In this document: piece by piece, positions 54,828 through 64,000 of the stretch | Layout: the number at the start of each line of letters is the position of its first letter | How positions within the stretch are numbered: position 1 is the first letter of the stretch | NCBI GenBank assembly: GCA_047495785.1 | Contig: JBLDXI010000011.1 | Location: forward strand, 248,001 to 312,000 | DNA: 64,000 nt | Reading direction: 5' to 3' | Source: Lepidodermella squamata | Lineage: Eukaryota; Gastrotricha | Program-made: the position numbers and the translations under genes | Notes under the pieces: generated by a model | The model's input: the letters and a program-made list of their open reading frames with translations, nothing else | What the model was told of the DNA's origin: nothing | The model's database searches: none

Positions 54828-55903
54828 TTAGAAAGGACATACATAACACGAGTCAAAACCGAATGCGCCATAACCGGGGTTAGGACTGAAACAGACTGGG
54901 CTCTGCGAAAGAAGCTGGCAGCAGTCTGGGTAACTTGAAGCTTCCAGTACATTGTTTCTGGTCGGCTACGAAATAACGAATAGATCACGATAAAAAAATC
55001 ACTCGAAAATGTACCTTCGCGGTGCCGGCTATATATGAGCTTCTTAAAGCAGTATATGGGAAGCGAACACAGTAAGCGTCTGGTCTCGCCGGATTATTTG
55101 AAGTCGTTATTTTGTAAGGATTAGAATCATCGACTCTTCCAATACACGCCACAACGGGTGCAGAGGCGGGAGCGTTAGGATTGCCTGGTGGCATGCCAGG
55201 AACGACCTCGTAGAGCAGACCTTTACCCGCTGCGTTCGCTGCGTTACAGCAGTCGCTGAATGACGAAAACTTATTTAACGCAGCGGAAGATGGCTGAAAT
55301 GTATATGAAGCTGTTAATTTCAATCTAAATAAATTTATATTCTTACAGCTGTATCTGTGATAAGGGCCGAGTTGCACGCGCCAGCATTCGATGTGCAGAA
55401 TGGAACGTTCGTTTTCGCGACCGTAGCCGCGTCGCCCATCGTTTGCGTTATCACGCACAGGTTATACGTTGGCTAATGCGTCAAATTTCAAAAATACAGA
55501 TTTTTGGGGTATACATAATTGCTAAACGTACAGCGATCATGCAACTTTGTCCCGCCGGGCATTGAGTGGCTGTAGTGGCGATACAATTCTTGGAAGAAGC
55601 ATCGCAGATATTAGCGGAGGGCGTGCACGATTGGCCGCTTGGGCATGAGGGCGAGGATGAGGATGCTGATTTCAGCACGCAGTTGCTTGTAGTGGAGTCG
55701 CAAACGTTGGCCGTTGCGACACAGGACGATCCGGAGTTGCAGGAACCGGCTGTTGACAGACAGCTCTGGCCATTAGGGCAAGTTGGGGCTGCAGGGGAAT
55801 CACTATTGGATGTTATCCTTGGGCATGGGGTTGTAGTTGCGGTGGGGCAAGCATTCGCAACGGCAAAAACACTGGCTAAGAGGGCAAGGATGGCGAATTC
55901 CAT
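54828..55903 (-). CDS. Secreted cysteine-rich protein, 304 aa, four exons
   Basis: The exons are 55532-55903, 55347-55472, 55015-55293 and 54828-54965; introns are all phase 0, as in the 2270 and 11100 genes, and exon 1 is again 372 nt. The signal peptide is MEFAILALLASVFAVANA. Then come CPNGQSC, CPSGQSC and CPAGQSC units with C-D-S/A spacers, PFCTSNAGAC, SDCC, VVACIGRVD, AYCVRFPYTA and PDCC. The C-terminus differs (FDSCYVCPF). It is more diverged than the two left-hand copies. AATAAA on the minus strand lies near 54690-54697. The function is unknown. Confidence 0.82.
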
Positions 55904-56210
55904 TGATAAAAATGAACAGTTTTCAAATGATCCTGGGGTAGGAAATGTGGCAAAGCTTAAATATCATCAAACAGGGTTGAAAATATTCGGCTGCCCCGGT
56001 CTGCACTCAGGTTCAGGTGGCGTGCAGCCGTAGCTACGTCTCGCCGCATTCGTAGAATACACAGCCGAGGCGTAGCCTAATGATCGTCAAGGTGCCGGCA
56101 GACAGTAGTTTGTGATTCAACGGCATCCATTACATACTTCAAAAGCATAAAATTAGTTCATTCCTCTATTGCGTTGATAGCTTCAAGTAATAGCAAAAAA
56201 CTCAGATTAG

Positions 56211-56232
56211 TTTGATACGGTGAAGAGATAAG
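56211..56232 (-). promoter_or_regulatory. Conserved upstream element (copy 4)
   Basis: On the minus strand this reads TTATCTCTTCACCGTATCAA, about 310 bp upstream of the start codon at 55903. It matches the elements at 454-475, 1865-1886 and 10651-10672 in orientation and core (TCTTYACCGTATC). Confidence 0.45.
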
Positions 56233-56573
56233 GCTCATCTCAGACGCACGTGAGGTCGAGACGAAAATCACGGCAAAACTTTCGTGACGCCGCCAGTTTT
56301 TCGTGACGTCGCATCTACTGAGTCATTCACGAGGCAAACATTGCTCGATTCTTCCATTTTATTCAAATTTACTTATGTCTTCAACTTCTTTAATCTTACG
56401 CTAGGAATTTTGAATTTTCGTCAAGCCCCGTCGCCGCGTCGCCTGACCTTCCCCGTTCCCCATCTCTGTCTCAAAAACTATGCCGAATTCTGTGAATTGC
56501 GTTGAACTCAGCATGGCCGAATTACCAAGAAAACGTTGAGAAATCGACAGGTCAGGACTGGACATAGTCATCT

Positions 56574-56854
56574 CTCTGGATCTCTGAGCGTAACACTTGG
56601 AAGCTTCTAATGGAAGCTTGATTTTCTCTCCGCCCTTGATTTAGCAATGAAATGAACTTATAAAGAGATCATATCTGCCCAAAGTCATTTGACGAGCTTG
56701 CATTGCAAGTTAGCGCGATCAACTAGATCATCGTTTCCTATGATAAGGGGAACAAGATCTTTTCAGACCATCAGGGTGAAGTTGTTCTCTCTACAAGTTC
56801 ATTTCATTGCTAAATCAAGGCCGGAGATTAAGTGTTACGGTTAGAAATCCAGAG
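56574..56854. mobile_element. MITE-like inverted repeat element, about 280 bp
   Basis: CTCTGGATCTCTGAGCGTAA at the left end is mirrored by the right end near 56835-56854, and the inner block TTGATTTAGCAATGAAATGA pairs with TCATTTCATTGCTAAATCAA. A related, more decayed copy starts near 60223. No coding capacity. Confidence 0.75.
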
Positions 56855-57005
56855 GCCAGCCATTTCAAATCTTCTCACACGAACTCACTTCAATCTGTCA
56901 ACGCAGCCAACTCCGCGTTTCGAAGGCTTCTGTGACGCATAACTTCACGACGCAAAAGACGAATCCAACTAGTTCATATACGATTTTTATTGAAGAAAAC
57001 TTTGC

Positions 57006-57383
57006 TCAAAGTTCCTCTTTCTTCGCCATCTCCTCGTAATCGCCCGCGTACCTTTCGAACAAGGCGTAATCAGGCGCGTCCATTTTCGAACTCTGGAATT
57101 CGCGTAACAACTTGGCAGCCTTGTGGTACATGCCCATCTGGGCGGCACACTGAGCCATCGACATAACAACATCCTCCTCGCGTTGAAAAACCGGCTGGCC
57201 GGCTTTTTTCAATTCATTTATCATGTCCCTGGCCTTGAGGAAACCAGCAAAAGCTGAGGCGTAGTCCTTCTCCATCATAAGTTTCCAAGCGTCGTTGAAA
57301 GCCATCATTTCATCGCCGGAATTCAGAGCTGAGATCAACCCAGCGAATGATGCGAATAAAAGGCAATTGGTAAGAAATTTCAT
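57006..57383 (-). CDS. Small signal-peptide helical protein ending KKEEL, 125 aa, intronless
   Basis: The start at 57383 (MKFLTNCLLFASFAGLISA) gives the signal peptide. The mature part has NSGDEMMAFNDAWKLMMEKD, REEDVVMSMAQCAAQMGMY, KLLREFQSSKMDAPDYALF and ends KKEEL. KEEL is an accepted variant of the KDEL retrieval motif, so ER-lumen residence is plausible. It is most similar to 53404-53781 and shares upstream sequence with it. Length, strand and lack of introns match the rest of the family. Confidence 0.82.
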   Translation of the reverse strand: MKFLTNCLLFASFAGLISALNSGDEMMAFNDAWKLMMEKDYASAFAGFLKARDMINELKKAGQPVFQREEDVVMSMAQCAAQMGMYHKAAKLLREFQSSKMDAPDYALFERYAGDYEEMAKKEEL

Positions 57384-58517
57384 TTTCCAACAAAATAAGC
57401 CGAGGTAGAAATTATGACGATGAAGCAGGCTATGGTGATGAAGCGACACGTCATCCATGCACGAAACAAAGAAACGTGGCTCAATGAGCTTTTGTTGAGC
57501 TTCTCTCGCTTTGCTGTAGTTTACATGTTAACTTTCAAATTAACACAACAATTTTATTTTCTTCTTCTTGCATGTTCAAAGCTGCATGCTATACCTTCCG
57601 AGGCACAATTCGTTAAGCAGTTGTTCACTACCTAGTCCAACGCTGAAGCCTGACTGATCTTTCGTCGTGAGTAGCCCCCTCTCCCTGATCCCTGGTCCCG
57701 CATAATGCCTCTGGTCTCTAATGCCTCTGCGGTCACCCATGATTCTGCGGCCTAAGCAATTATTTCCGGCCTACGTCATGGCGCTCGAGGAGAAAACTGA
57801 GCTGAAGTTCTAGACTAGTCCAGTCCGTTGCCAACACGTCCTGCCAACAGTTCCTCGATAGCCTGTCCAATTGTTGTGGGATTGTTCTGAATGATGAGAA
57901 CTTCTAAGCTGTTGGTGCACACTTCATAAAGAATATCAAAATCCCTCGTAAATTGGCCTTATAAAATGTATGTGAAGGTATAAAAGGCGCATTTTTTCTT
58001 CGTCTAGTTTGTCCTTCATATTTGTCGCAACGAAAATCATCGCTTATTGCTGCGCCAAGTTGTCATCTTTACACGCTAACAGATAATTTTGCTAAGCCTT
58101 TACGCGATAGTGGCAATGGACAAATATATTCAGAATGAAAAGCTCTAAATGGTGGTATTTTTTTAATTTCATTATCTTTTGGGCCGATTTTCCATCTCAA
58201 CGCCCTTGTCCTTTATATGGTTGGATAGAGTGTGAGCTACTGGTTTCAAAAGCTACTGGCTCGTCTGCAGCCGATGAAGCGCTAGGATATGTTGAGGGCT
58301 GAAATTCGTCAATTTCCTTTCAAAATGAGCTGAAGGAGGTATTTTATCTTGTAAATTCGATCGATTTCGGCAGTATTGCAAAGGTAAGAGTGCCCAGCCT
58401 CTTATCGTTTGTCTATGCTTTCGTTCTGTTGTAGACCCTGAACCTTTAGCCTTGCTATATCAAACTGGCGATCCTGCTCTCCAAAACATCAACATTTTGA
58501 CTGTATATCTTCATTCT
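57384..58517. other. Intergenic, no gene seen
   Basis: A block near 57850 (CAGTTCCTCGATAGCCTGTC) has a relative near 59752 (CAGTTCTTCGATGGCCTGTC), so some dispersed repeat sequence is present. Confidence 0.4.
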
Positions 58518-58600
58518 ACACGGTAGTCCAGTGGATAGCAGTCTGCTGTGCATTGAGGGTCAATTGATCGTTACGCAAGAGTTTGATCCCCACCCGAATC
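58518..58600 (+). repeat. tRNA-derived SINE-like sequence
   Basis: GGTAGTCCAGTGGATAGC (58522-58539) fits an A box, and GTTTGATCCC (58581-58590) fits a B box at about the right spacing. It cannot be folded by eye into a good cloverleaf, so it is more likely a SINE head or tRNA relic than a working tRNA gene. Confidence 0.4.
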
Positions 58601-58939
58601 CGCCTTGATTCATCAATGACGCTCTACCCTGACGGGGGCTGACCACTCCATCGTGTTACGAAAGTGAGAAGTGGTAGATTGGGGTTGTCAGCGAGACTAA
58701 TCGCACTAATCGCTACTCGCTACCTAGCTGTCCGACTGAAAACACCCCAACAAGCGACCATAGGAGCGCTCCGAAGGTCGATGAAAATTAAGCGCTTTCC
58801 CATGCAGTTTTATTACTCACATAATTTGATAAAACAGTATCCCGCATAAGCGGCCAATTTCCCCAATCCATGCATAAATGCCGCACTGCTCACCCTACTG
58901 ACCTCTCTTCTCTTCGAGTGCAGCATTAGGCGATGGGTT

Positions 58940-59300
58940 TTATAGTTTGGTGTAGTAATCGCAGTATAATTTGCCTGATTTGCGATCGAACCTCCAAAAG
59001 CCATCGAGGTGAAAATATGGACCAACGTTGAATCTGCAAGGCAAATCGGTATCTATCTGACGAGCGCCTTCTTGCGGCTGAGCAGCGGATTCGCGGCCCT
59101 TCTCGTCGCCAGTGTGCTTTGGGGCCTTGCCTCCGTTATGATTCTTGTGATTGTGAGGACATTTGCCGTTGCTTGGAATTGACAGAGCGATAACGACAAC
59201 GGCAGCCTGTTGGGGGAAAATAAATACAATTTTAAGCTGAATGGAGCTGACGGATAGGTCGTATTACCGAAACGGCCAAGTATAGAGCGAGCTTCGCCAT
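58940..59300 (-). CDS. Small secreted protein, 99 aa, two exons
   Basis: The exons are 59268-59300 (MAKLALYLAVS) and 58940-59206, joined in phase 0 across a 61-bp GT-AG intron with a CCCAACAG acceptor. The join makes a signal peptide running into AAVVVIALSIPSNG. The mature part is His/Asn/Lys-rich (KCPHNHKNHNGGK), then polar, and ends LPCRFNVGPYFHLDGFWRF followed by a YCDYYTKL tail. A minus-strand AATAAA at 58809-58814 fits a 3' end. No paralogue lies in the window, and I do not recognise it. The splice join is supported only by frame and signal-peptide logic. Confidence 0.5.
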
Positions 59301-60745
59301 GACGATTAGAGATGTTAAGAGTGGAAAATTCAAATGTTCTCAAAGACGAAAAATGAAAAATGAACTGAGCATTGTTGATTAGCTCGAAAACTACTTTTGA
59401 AAAAACATAACTAAAATAGAAAGTTGTTTCGCAGATATTTACTATTGACTTTGACCGACTGATTCAACAAGATGAGTAGCCGGGCGAGTGCTGCGAGCTA
59501 AGATAATGAAATACCCACGCTTTTACATTACCGTAAAGTTCGGAAAAAATCCCACTCTTATAATAAGACGCCTTCCGATTTAAGGCCCCAAGTCTTTACG
59601 ACGATAGAAGGAATACCCACTACTCTACTACGGGATCTTCCTGCCGAGTCTTGTTTAGTTCGATTTCGACTGCAATGTCAACACTTTTTAGATAATATAG
59701 TATCGCCCTGACCCGCGTGTGGTGTTCCGACGTCCACTTATACTACATGGCCAGTTCTTCGATGGCCTGTCCAATGGGATTGTTCGGTAGCAGTTGGATC
59801 ACCACCGGGCTGCTACGTTAGGCATCATTCCCTGCCCCACACCCCCTGGTTAGACTTCATAATTAGAAATTATACATTCGAATTTCGTTTCATTTCGCGG
59901 TTATATAACTCGGGGATTTCCAAATATGCGATTGATTTGAGCGTGCGTCATTTTCAGGGCTGTAATAGTTACAGGCCAACATTGTTATTATCGCAACCGG
60001 TTTCTATGAGTGGAAAGGTAGAGGAAATTTGGAATCTCAATGCTCGGAAATGTCGATGTTTCCACTTGGCAACTTTGAATTCGTAAGCTCGAGATCCCGA
60101 CATTCATTATTCATCATATATTACCTGGGACAATAGGAAAATCGATTCTTTTGTCCCTCAGGTGCTGGAATACCCCCCTAGGGGAGATCTTCAGTCATCT
60201 TAGGCATCTTTCCTTCATCTTTCTGTGGATCTCTAACCATAACACCTGGAAGAGAATGTAATGTTCTTCTTCTCCGCATTTGATTATGGAAGGAAATGAA
60301 CTTGGAGAGAGGACAGCTTCACTCTGTCGGTCTCAAAAGATCTTCTTCCCCATTAAAGGACACGATGATCTAGTTGACCCGGAATTGAGCTTTATTTTCA
60401 CTTTCGATTGAGAGAAAATCACCCCAGCTCGGCTATACAGCCTACTATAGCGGTGATTCCATCTTCATATTTCAGTGTAAAATATGTAGGAATGTAGAAT
60501 CAAAATTAATATGTCATTGGGTAATTTATATTTTCATTGCGCATTGGTAATATTTGAGCGGAAATGAAAATCTGAACTTCACGCAATTTATGAAGCTTTA
60601 TCAGCAGAGCCGTTGAGTAGTCGTGAGAAGCCGTTGAGTAATCAACGAATTTTATAGATACACACACACGCACATGGAAGCACATCGACCGCTTTGATAC
60701 GTGCTCCTAGTAGAAAGAAGGACTTCCAATGTCATCAAAGTTGCA
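59301..60745. other. Intergenic with a decayed MITE; promoter of receptor G
   Basis: From 60223 (CTGTGGATCTCTAACCATAA) to about 60375 the sequence resembles the element at 56574-56854. No gene was seen. Confidence 0.45.
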
Positions 60746-61941
60746 ATGATTAAGCTGGCTTCGCTTCTGTTAATCATCCTGTTGATATCTAGCACTACCA
60801 TTGGGGATTTAGAGTTCAGCGAGGTCGAGTCTATCGTCAGCATTTCTCGCGAGTCGTGCCCTTTCGCCTACTCTCAGCTGCTGCACAACCACCGCATCAG
60901 TGGGATCAAGCCATCACCAATTGCTATTGAAACGAGCATCATGTTGAAAAACCCTGTTAACATCCATGAAACTAGCCGGCAGATTGTAATGCTATCGGAA
61001 ATAGGCGTGACATGGCGTTGGCCGTGCGATATGGATGCTTTCTGTGAGAAGCTCGCGGCAGCCAACGTGGCTGGATGCGATTCAATTGGCGAATCGGAGT
61101 TCTACATGTATGCGTCGATTGGCGAAGTGTGGAGTCCCACGATTAACCACAGAAACGCAGTTTCCAGCCCTAAAGCTGTAATGGAGTGAGAATAGACATC
61201 GAGTTTCTTAGGCTGCGTTTTAAATGCATGTTTTTCAGGTCTATACCCCAGTCGGGGATGAAAATCTATCCGTTCCGTGGCTTCTCGTCGTGGAACACTT
61301 CAGCCAAGTTGGAATCGCAATGCACGGAAAAATCGAAAATTTCCCAATTTCCGTTCGATAGCTTTAAATGCACCGTCATCCTAGGAAGCTACGGAGTCTC
61401 CATCAACGACGTCTCTTTCGACATCCGCCTTGAGCCCAATGAGGAGGTCAGCGATGTATGGATGTTCAAGCAGAATAATAATTCCTGGAATGCAACCAAA
61501 ATCGCGATGAAACTGACTTTCAAGCGCAAGCCGTTGTTCATCGTCCAACAAGTCATTGTGCCTTGTTACATTCTGGCCGTGCTTCAAATTCTAGGCCTGT
61601 TGATGCCTGCTAAAACGCCAGACCGGCCTGTTTACAACATAACAGTCCTCCTGGCATTCTTCGTAATTCTCGACATGATTTTCGCAGCGATTCCCCCATC
61701 ACCAGACCCACTTTTCTTAGCGATTTTGATCGAGACGAAAATTGTTATCGGAGCGGTTCTTACGCTGTACTCGCTTGCCACCCTCCGCTTTACGAAACGG
61801 GGTCTGTCAAAACGACTCGTTACGCGGTTGTGCTACGTTTCACTAACAGTCATCGACGTAATGGACCTGGTTGCAGCGGTTACCATCGTAGCCATTTCAA
61901 GCGCAGTTGATGCAGTTCTGTTCTACAAAATGCTGGAATGA
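60746..61941 (+). CDS. Divergent Cys-loop receptor G without the extra domain, 380 aa, two exons
   Basis: The exons are 60746-61185 and 61239-61941, with a 53-bp phase-2 intron. The start at 60746 gives the signal peptide MIKLASLLLIILLISSTTIG; an upstream ATG at 60701 is in frame but less likely. The ligand-binding domain has VTWRWPCD, GEVWSPTI and FSSWNTSAKLESQC, then FPFDSFKC. The Cys-loop spans 15 residues between cysteines, not 13. M1 is QQVIVPCYILAV; M2 is DRPVYNITVLLAFFVILDMI, lacking the FCGT and AQSD motifs of A-F but keeping Asp at -1' and Leu at 9'. The M3-M4 loop is only about 20 residues. It is distinct from A-F and possibly a remnant of the ancestral type. Confidence 0.8.
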
Positions 61942-62064
61942 AAATATATTTCTCTATATGGCTTCTAGCTATCCCAAAATGAATGAATCAGTTTTATTTT
62001 TCGTCCTCCGTAGGCATGTGATGTTAATATTAGAGAGTAGAAAAAAGGCCTTACCCGTGAGGGT

Positions 62065-63240
62065 TTAGGGGACGGCTGACGACAGGCGATCGGCTTCAGG
62101 GGCCGACAGATCGGTCGCGAACAACCTGCTTTTGCCCAAAAATTCATAATTTTCGATGCTATTACACACTAATTGCCATTCTTCCCGGTCTCTGGCAGTT
62201 ATTTCCGCTAATTCTAGATCCGCAATTTTGTGAATTTCAGTGCGTCGCATTAACAGGGTCGACTTACGGGGTCTCCCGCGTCTAACTGGCTCGTTTGGGT
62301 TTTTAATATATTTCACATGAATATCGAACAAACCAATTTTAAGAAGACTCCTTTTCAAGCTATCGGTCCAGCGGGTTGGCGGTTTACCGCGAGGCAAGTA
62401 CCAACTCGGGTCGGCCGCTTTCCAATGATATATGGCATTCGTGAGACTTTCAGTGTCATACTCGTCTTGGCGAATAATGTGCCCGAAATATTTCAAACGA
62501 TGCTTTTCAATCATTTTACTTAATTCCAAAACGTCACAGATCAATCTAATATCGATGTTAGGTATATAATCTGTTCTAAAAAATCCCATAATGGTTCTGA
62601 GCCAGCGCATGAAAGTGACATTTAACCTTTGTTCCTGCTTAGTAGTTGGGTTCCAGGTTTCACAGGCGTAGGTGACGGTAGGAATTACCACACATTTTAA
62701 AACTTTCAATTTTGTGGCTAGGCTTATATGTTTTCTGTTACACATCAGCTTGTTAAGAGCACCAAAACAGCTGCCAGCTTTCGCGAGCTTTGATTTCCTC
62801 GTCCATTTTACCGTCTGATGTGATTATACTACCTAAATATTTAAAAGATGTAACTTTCTCCAATAATTTTCCATCTAGTTCCAGTTGATAATTGTTATCC
62901 TCACCGATCACCATATACTGGGTTTTGCTAACACTAATTTTCAGACCAAGCTCCTGGCAGGCCTTGTTGAAGACATCAAGTAGTAATTTAATTTCCTCGT
63001 GGCTCATACCAATTAAAGTGCCGTCATCTGCAAATGCTATCAGATTCAAAAGCTGCTTACCAGTGATGGGGAAGCCACCCGGGGTGTCCCTCAATTTTTG
63101 ACAAATTTTATCGAACGTCGCGATAAAGAGTAGCGGGGACAGGGGGCAGCCCTGTCTTAAGCCCCTCCTTACCCAGGGCCCTCCTTACCACGAAAAAGTC
63201 CGAGAGCTTATTGTTAATCCTAACCGCTACCTTGTTCGCT
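62065..63240 (-). pseudogene. Non-LTR retrotransposon fragment (reverse transcriptase and C-terminus)
   Basis: From about 63240 downward the minus strand encodes KVAVRINNKLSDFF, then RQGCPLSPLLFIATFDKI, LLNLIAFADDGTLIGMSHEE with the catalytic FADD, LGLKISVSKTQYMVIGED and FKYLGSIITSDGKM. A frameshift near 62750 leads into KLKVLKCVVIPTVTYACETW, FGHIIRQDEYDTE, GKPPTRWTDSLKRSLLKIG and REEWQLVCNSIENYEF. It is RTE/CR1-type by motif order. It is 5' truncated and frameshifted, with a short local duplication around 63160-63190. It is a relative of 9181-9672. Confidence 0.85.
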
Positions 63241-63356
63241 CTAGCTATCCCGTGTCAACTTATTTATTTATTTATTTAACGGGTGCTTCGAATGGGTGTC
63301 ATACGCGTTACAAAAGTAGGTCGTGTGACATTTCCGTCCCGGCAATTCCGCTGGTG

Positions 63357-63996
63357 AACTTTGCGTCCCGACTTTTCCGCCCAAGACATTACAGCCAGCG
63401 ACTATTCCGCCCACGACGTTTCAGCCAATAATTAAAAATAATTTGTCGAATTTCTTGATAAACACCTAGGGGCGTTGATGACGCGAAGAAAATAATTTTA
63501 ATCTGAGAATAAGATGCGACTTTTCAGCTCACGACCCTAAAGCCCGCGGCCTAACCTTGCTAACTGCCACATCTCCTTCTCTGCTCGACTATGCTTAATT
63601 AATCAATTCGAGATTATAGCAATTCCATTCGCAATTCGCAATTCGGTTGTACTACTCTTGTTATTAGCGAGCAATGAGATCGAACTTCGATCTCTATGTT
63701 AGCAAAAGTCCTCTTGCTATTAAATTACCAATAGAACTTATGGCATAAATTTGTTCCTTTGCCCTAAGCGCCTATGTCGCATGTCGCATTTCTCAAGTTG
63801 CACCTAATAAATAGATTAATTAATTTATACCTGGGGCTCTTGTGTCGTTGGCGTTATTCTCGCGAGCTCACATGTCGTGGGCGTATGAGTCGCTAGCTCA
63901 AATGTCGTGCTTATTGGCTCAATAGTCGCGCGCGTAATTGTCGTTGACAAATTTGGGCTGAAATGTTTTTGGGCGGAATAGTCGGGACGCAAAGTT
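63357..63996. mobile_element. Foldback-type element made of mirrored GTCNTTGGGCG-like repeats
   Basis: AACTTTGCGTCCCGACTTTT near 63357 is mirrored at 63996 (reverse complement AACTTTGCGTCCCGACTATT). Both flanks carry degenerate short tandem units such as CCGCCCACGACGTTTCAGCC on the left and TGTCGTGGGCGTATGAGTCG on the right (63840-63950). The arrangement matches the foldback at 14889-15712 in design and partly in motif (CGTCCCGACTTTTCCGCCC against CGCCCCGACTTTTGCGCCC). No protein is encoded. It may extend past the window end. Confidence 0.65.
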
Positions 63997-64000
63997 TAGG

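Noticed and set aside
61186-61238. Start codon inside the intron of receptor G as an alternative N-terminus
   Set aside because: The upstream exon supplies the missing half of the ligand-binding domain and a signal peptide, and a phase-2 GT-AG intron joins them in frame.
1-64000. CRISPR arrays, bacterial operons or rRNA genes
   Set aside because: The short repeats are inverted or degenerate and not spacer-separated direct repeats; genes are spliced with poly(A) signals; no rRNA landmarks were seen.

Overview
The window looks like nuclear DNA from a small-genome invertebrate, most likely a nematode. The evidence is short phase-0 and phase-1 GT-AG introns (often 48-60 bp) with TTTCAG or TTTAG acceptors, AATAAA poly(A) signals, TATA boxes, AT-rich spacers, RTE/CR1-type LINE fragments, MITEs and DNA transposons, and expanded families of Cys-loop receptors and small secreted proteins. 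The species is not identified, and other invertebrates with short introns cannot be excluded.

Layout. 1-12.1 kb: two complete four-exon genes (2270-3316 and 11100-12135) for a secreted cysteine-rich family, plus the first codons of another copy at the left edge. A third complete copy lies at 54.8-55.9 kb. Between the first two genes are a hairpin, an eroded hAT transposase, a LINE fragment and a MITE. 12.5-42.0 kb: six pentameric ligand-gated ion channel (Cys-loop) genes, five on the minus strand (A-E) and one on the plus strand (F). All share an unusual layout: signal peptide, an extra N-terminal domain of about 200 residues with a legume-lectin-like pattern, the usual Cys-loop ligand-binding domain, then four membrane segments. 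Gene A is broken by a Mutator-like element inserted in a coding exon. Genes E and F carry a Ser/Thr mucin-like linker and face away from each other. 31.8-48.4 kb: three intronless genes for an eight-pass membrane protein with a proline-rich PY-motif tail. 38-57.4 kb: five copies, one a pseudogene, of a small secreted or ER-lumenal helical protein ending in xxEL. 50-53.2 kb: two genes for two-module PAN/Apple-like secreted proteins. 59 kb: a small two-exon secreted-protein gene. 60.7-61.9 kb: a divergent Cys-loop receptor (G) without the extra domain. 62-64 kb: a LINE fragment and a foldback element.

Reading. The region is a cluster of fast-duplicating genes for surface and secreted proteins. 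Gene E with its neighbouring membrane gene mirrors gene F with its neighbour around about 38 kb, so a large inverted duplication is likely. The membrane gene plus helical-protein gene pair was then duplicated again in tandem. The receptors plausibly act as ionotropic sensors of external ligands, perhaps glycans, but that role is inferred from domain pattern only. All exon structures were worked out by eye from splice signals, reading-frame continuity and paralogue comparison. Introns in phase and matching exon lengths among paralogues give strong internal support.
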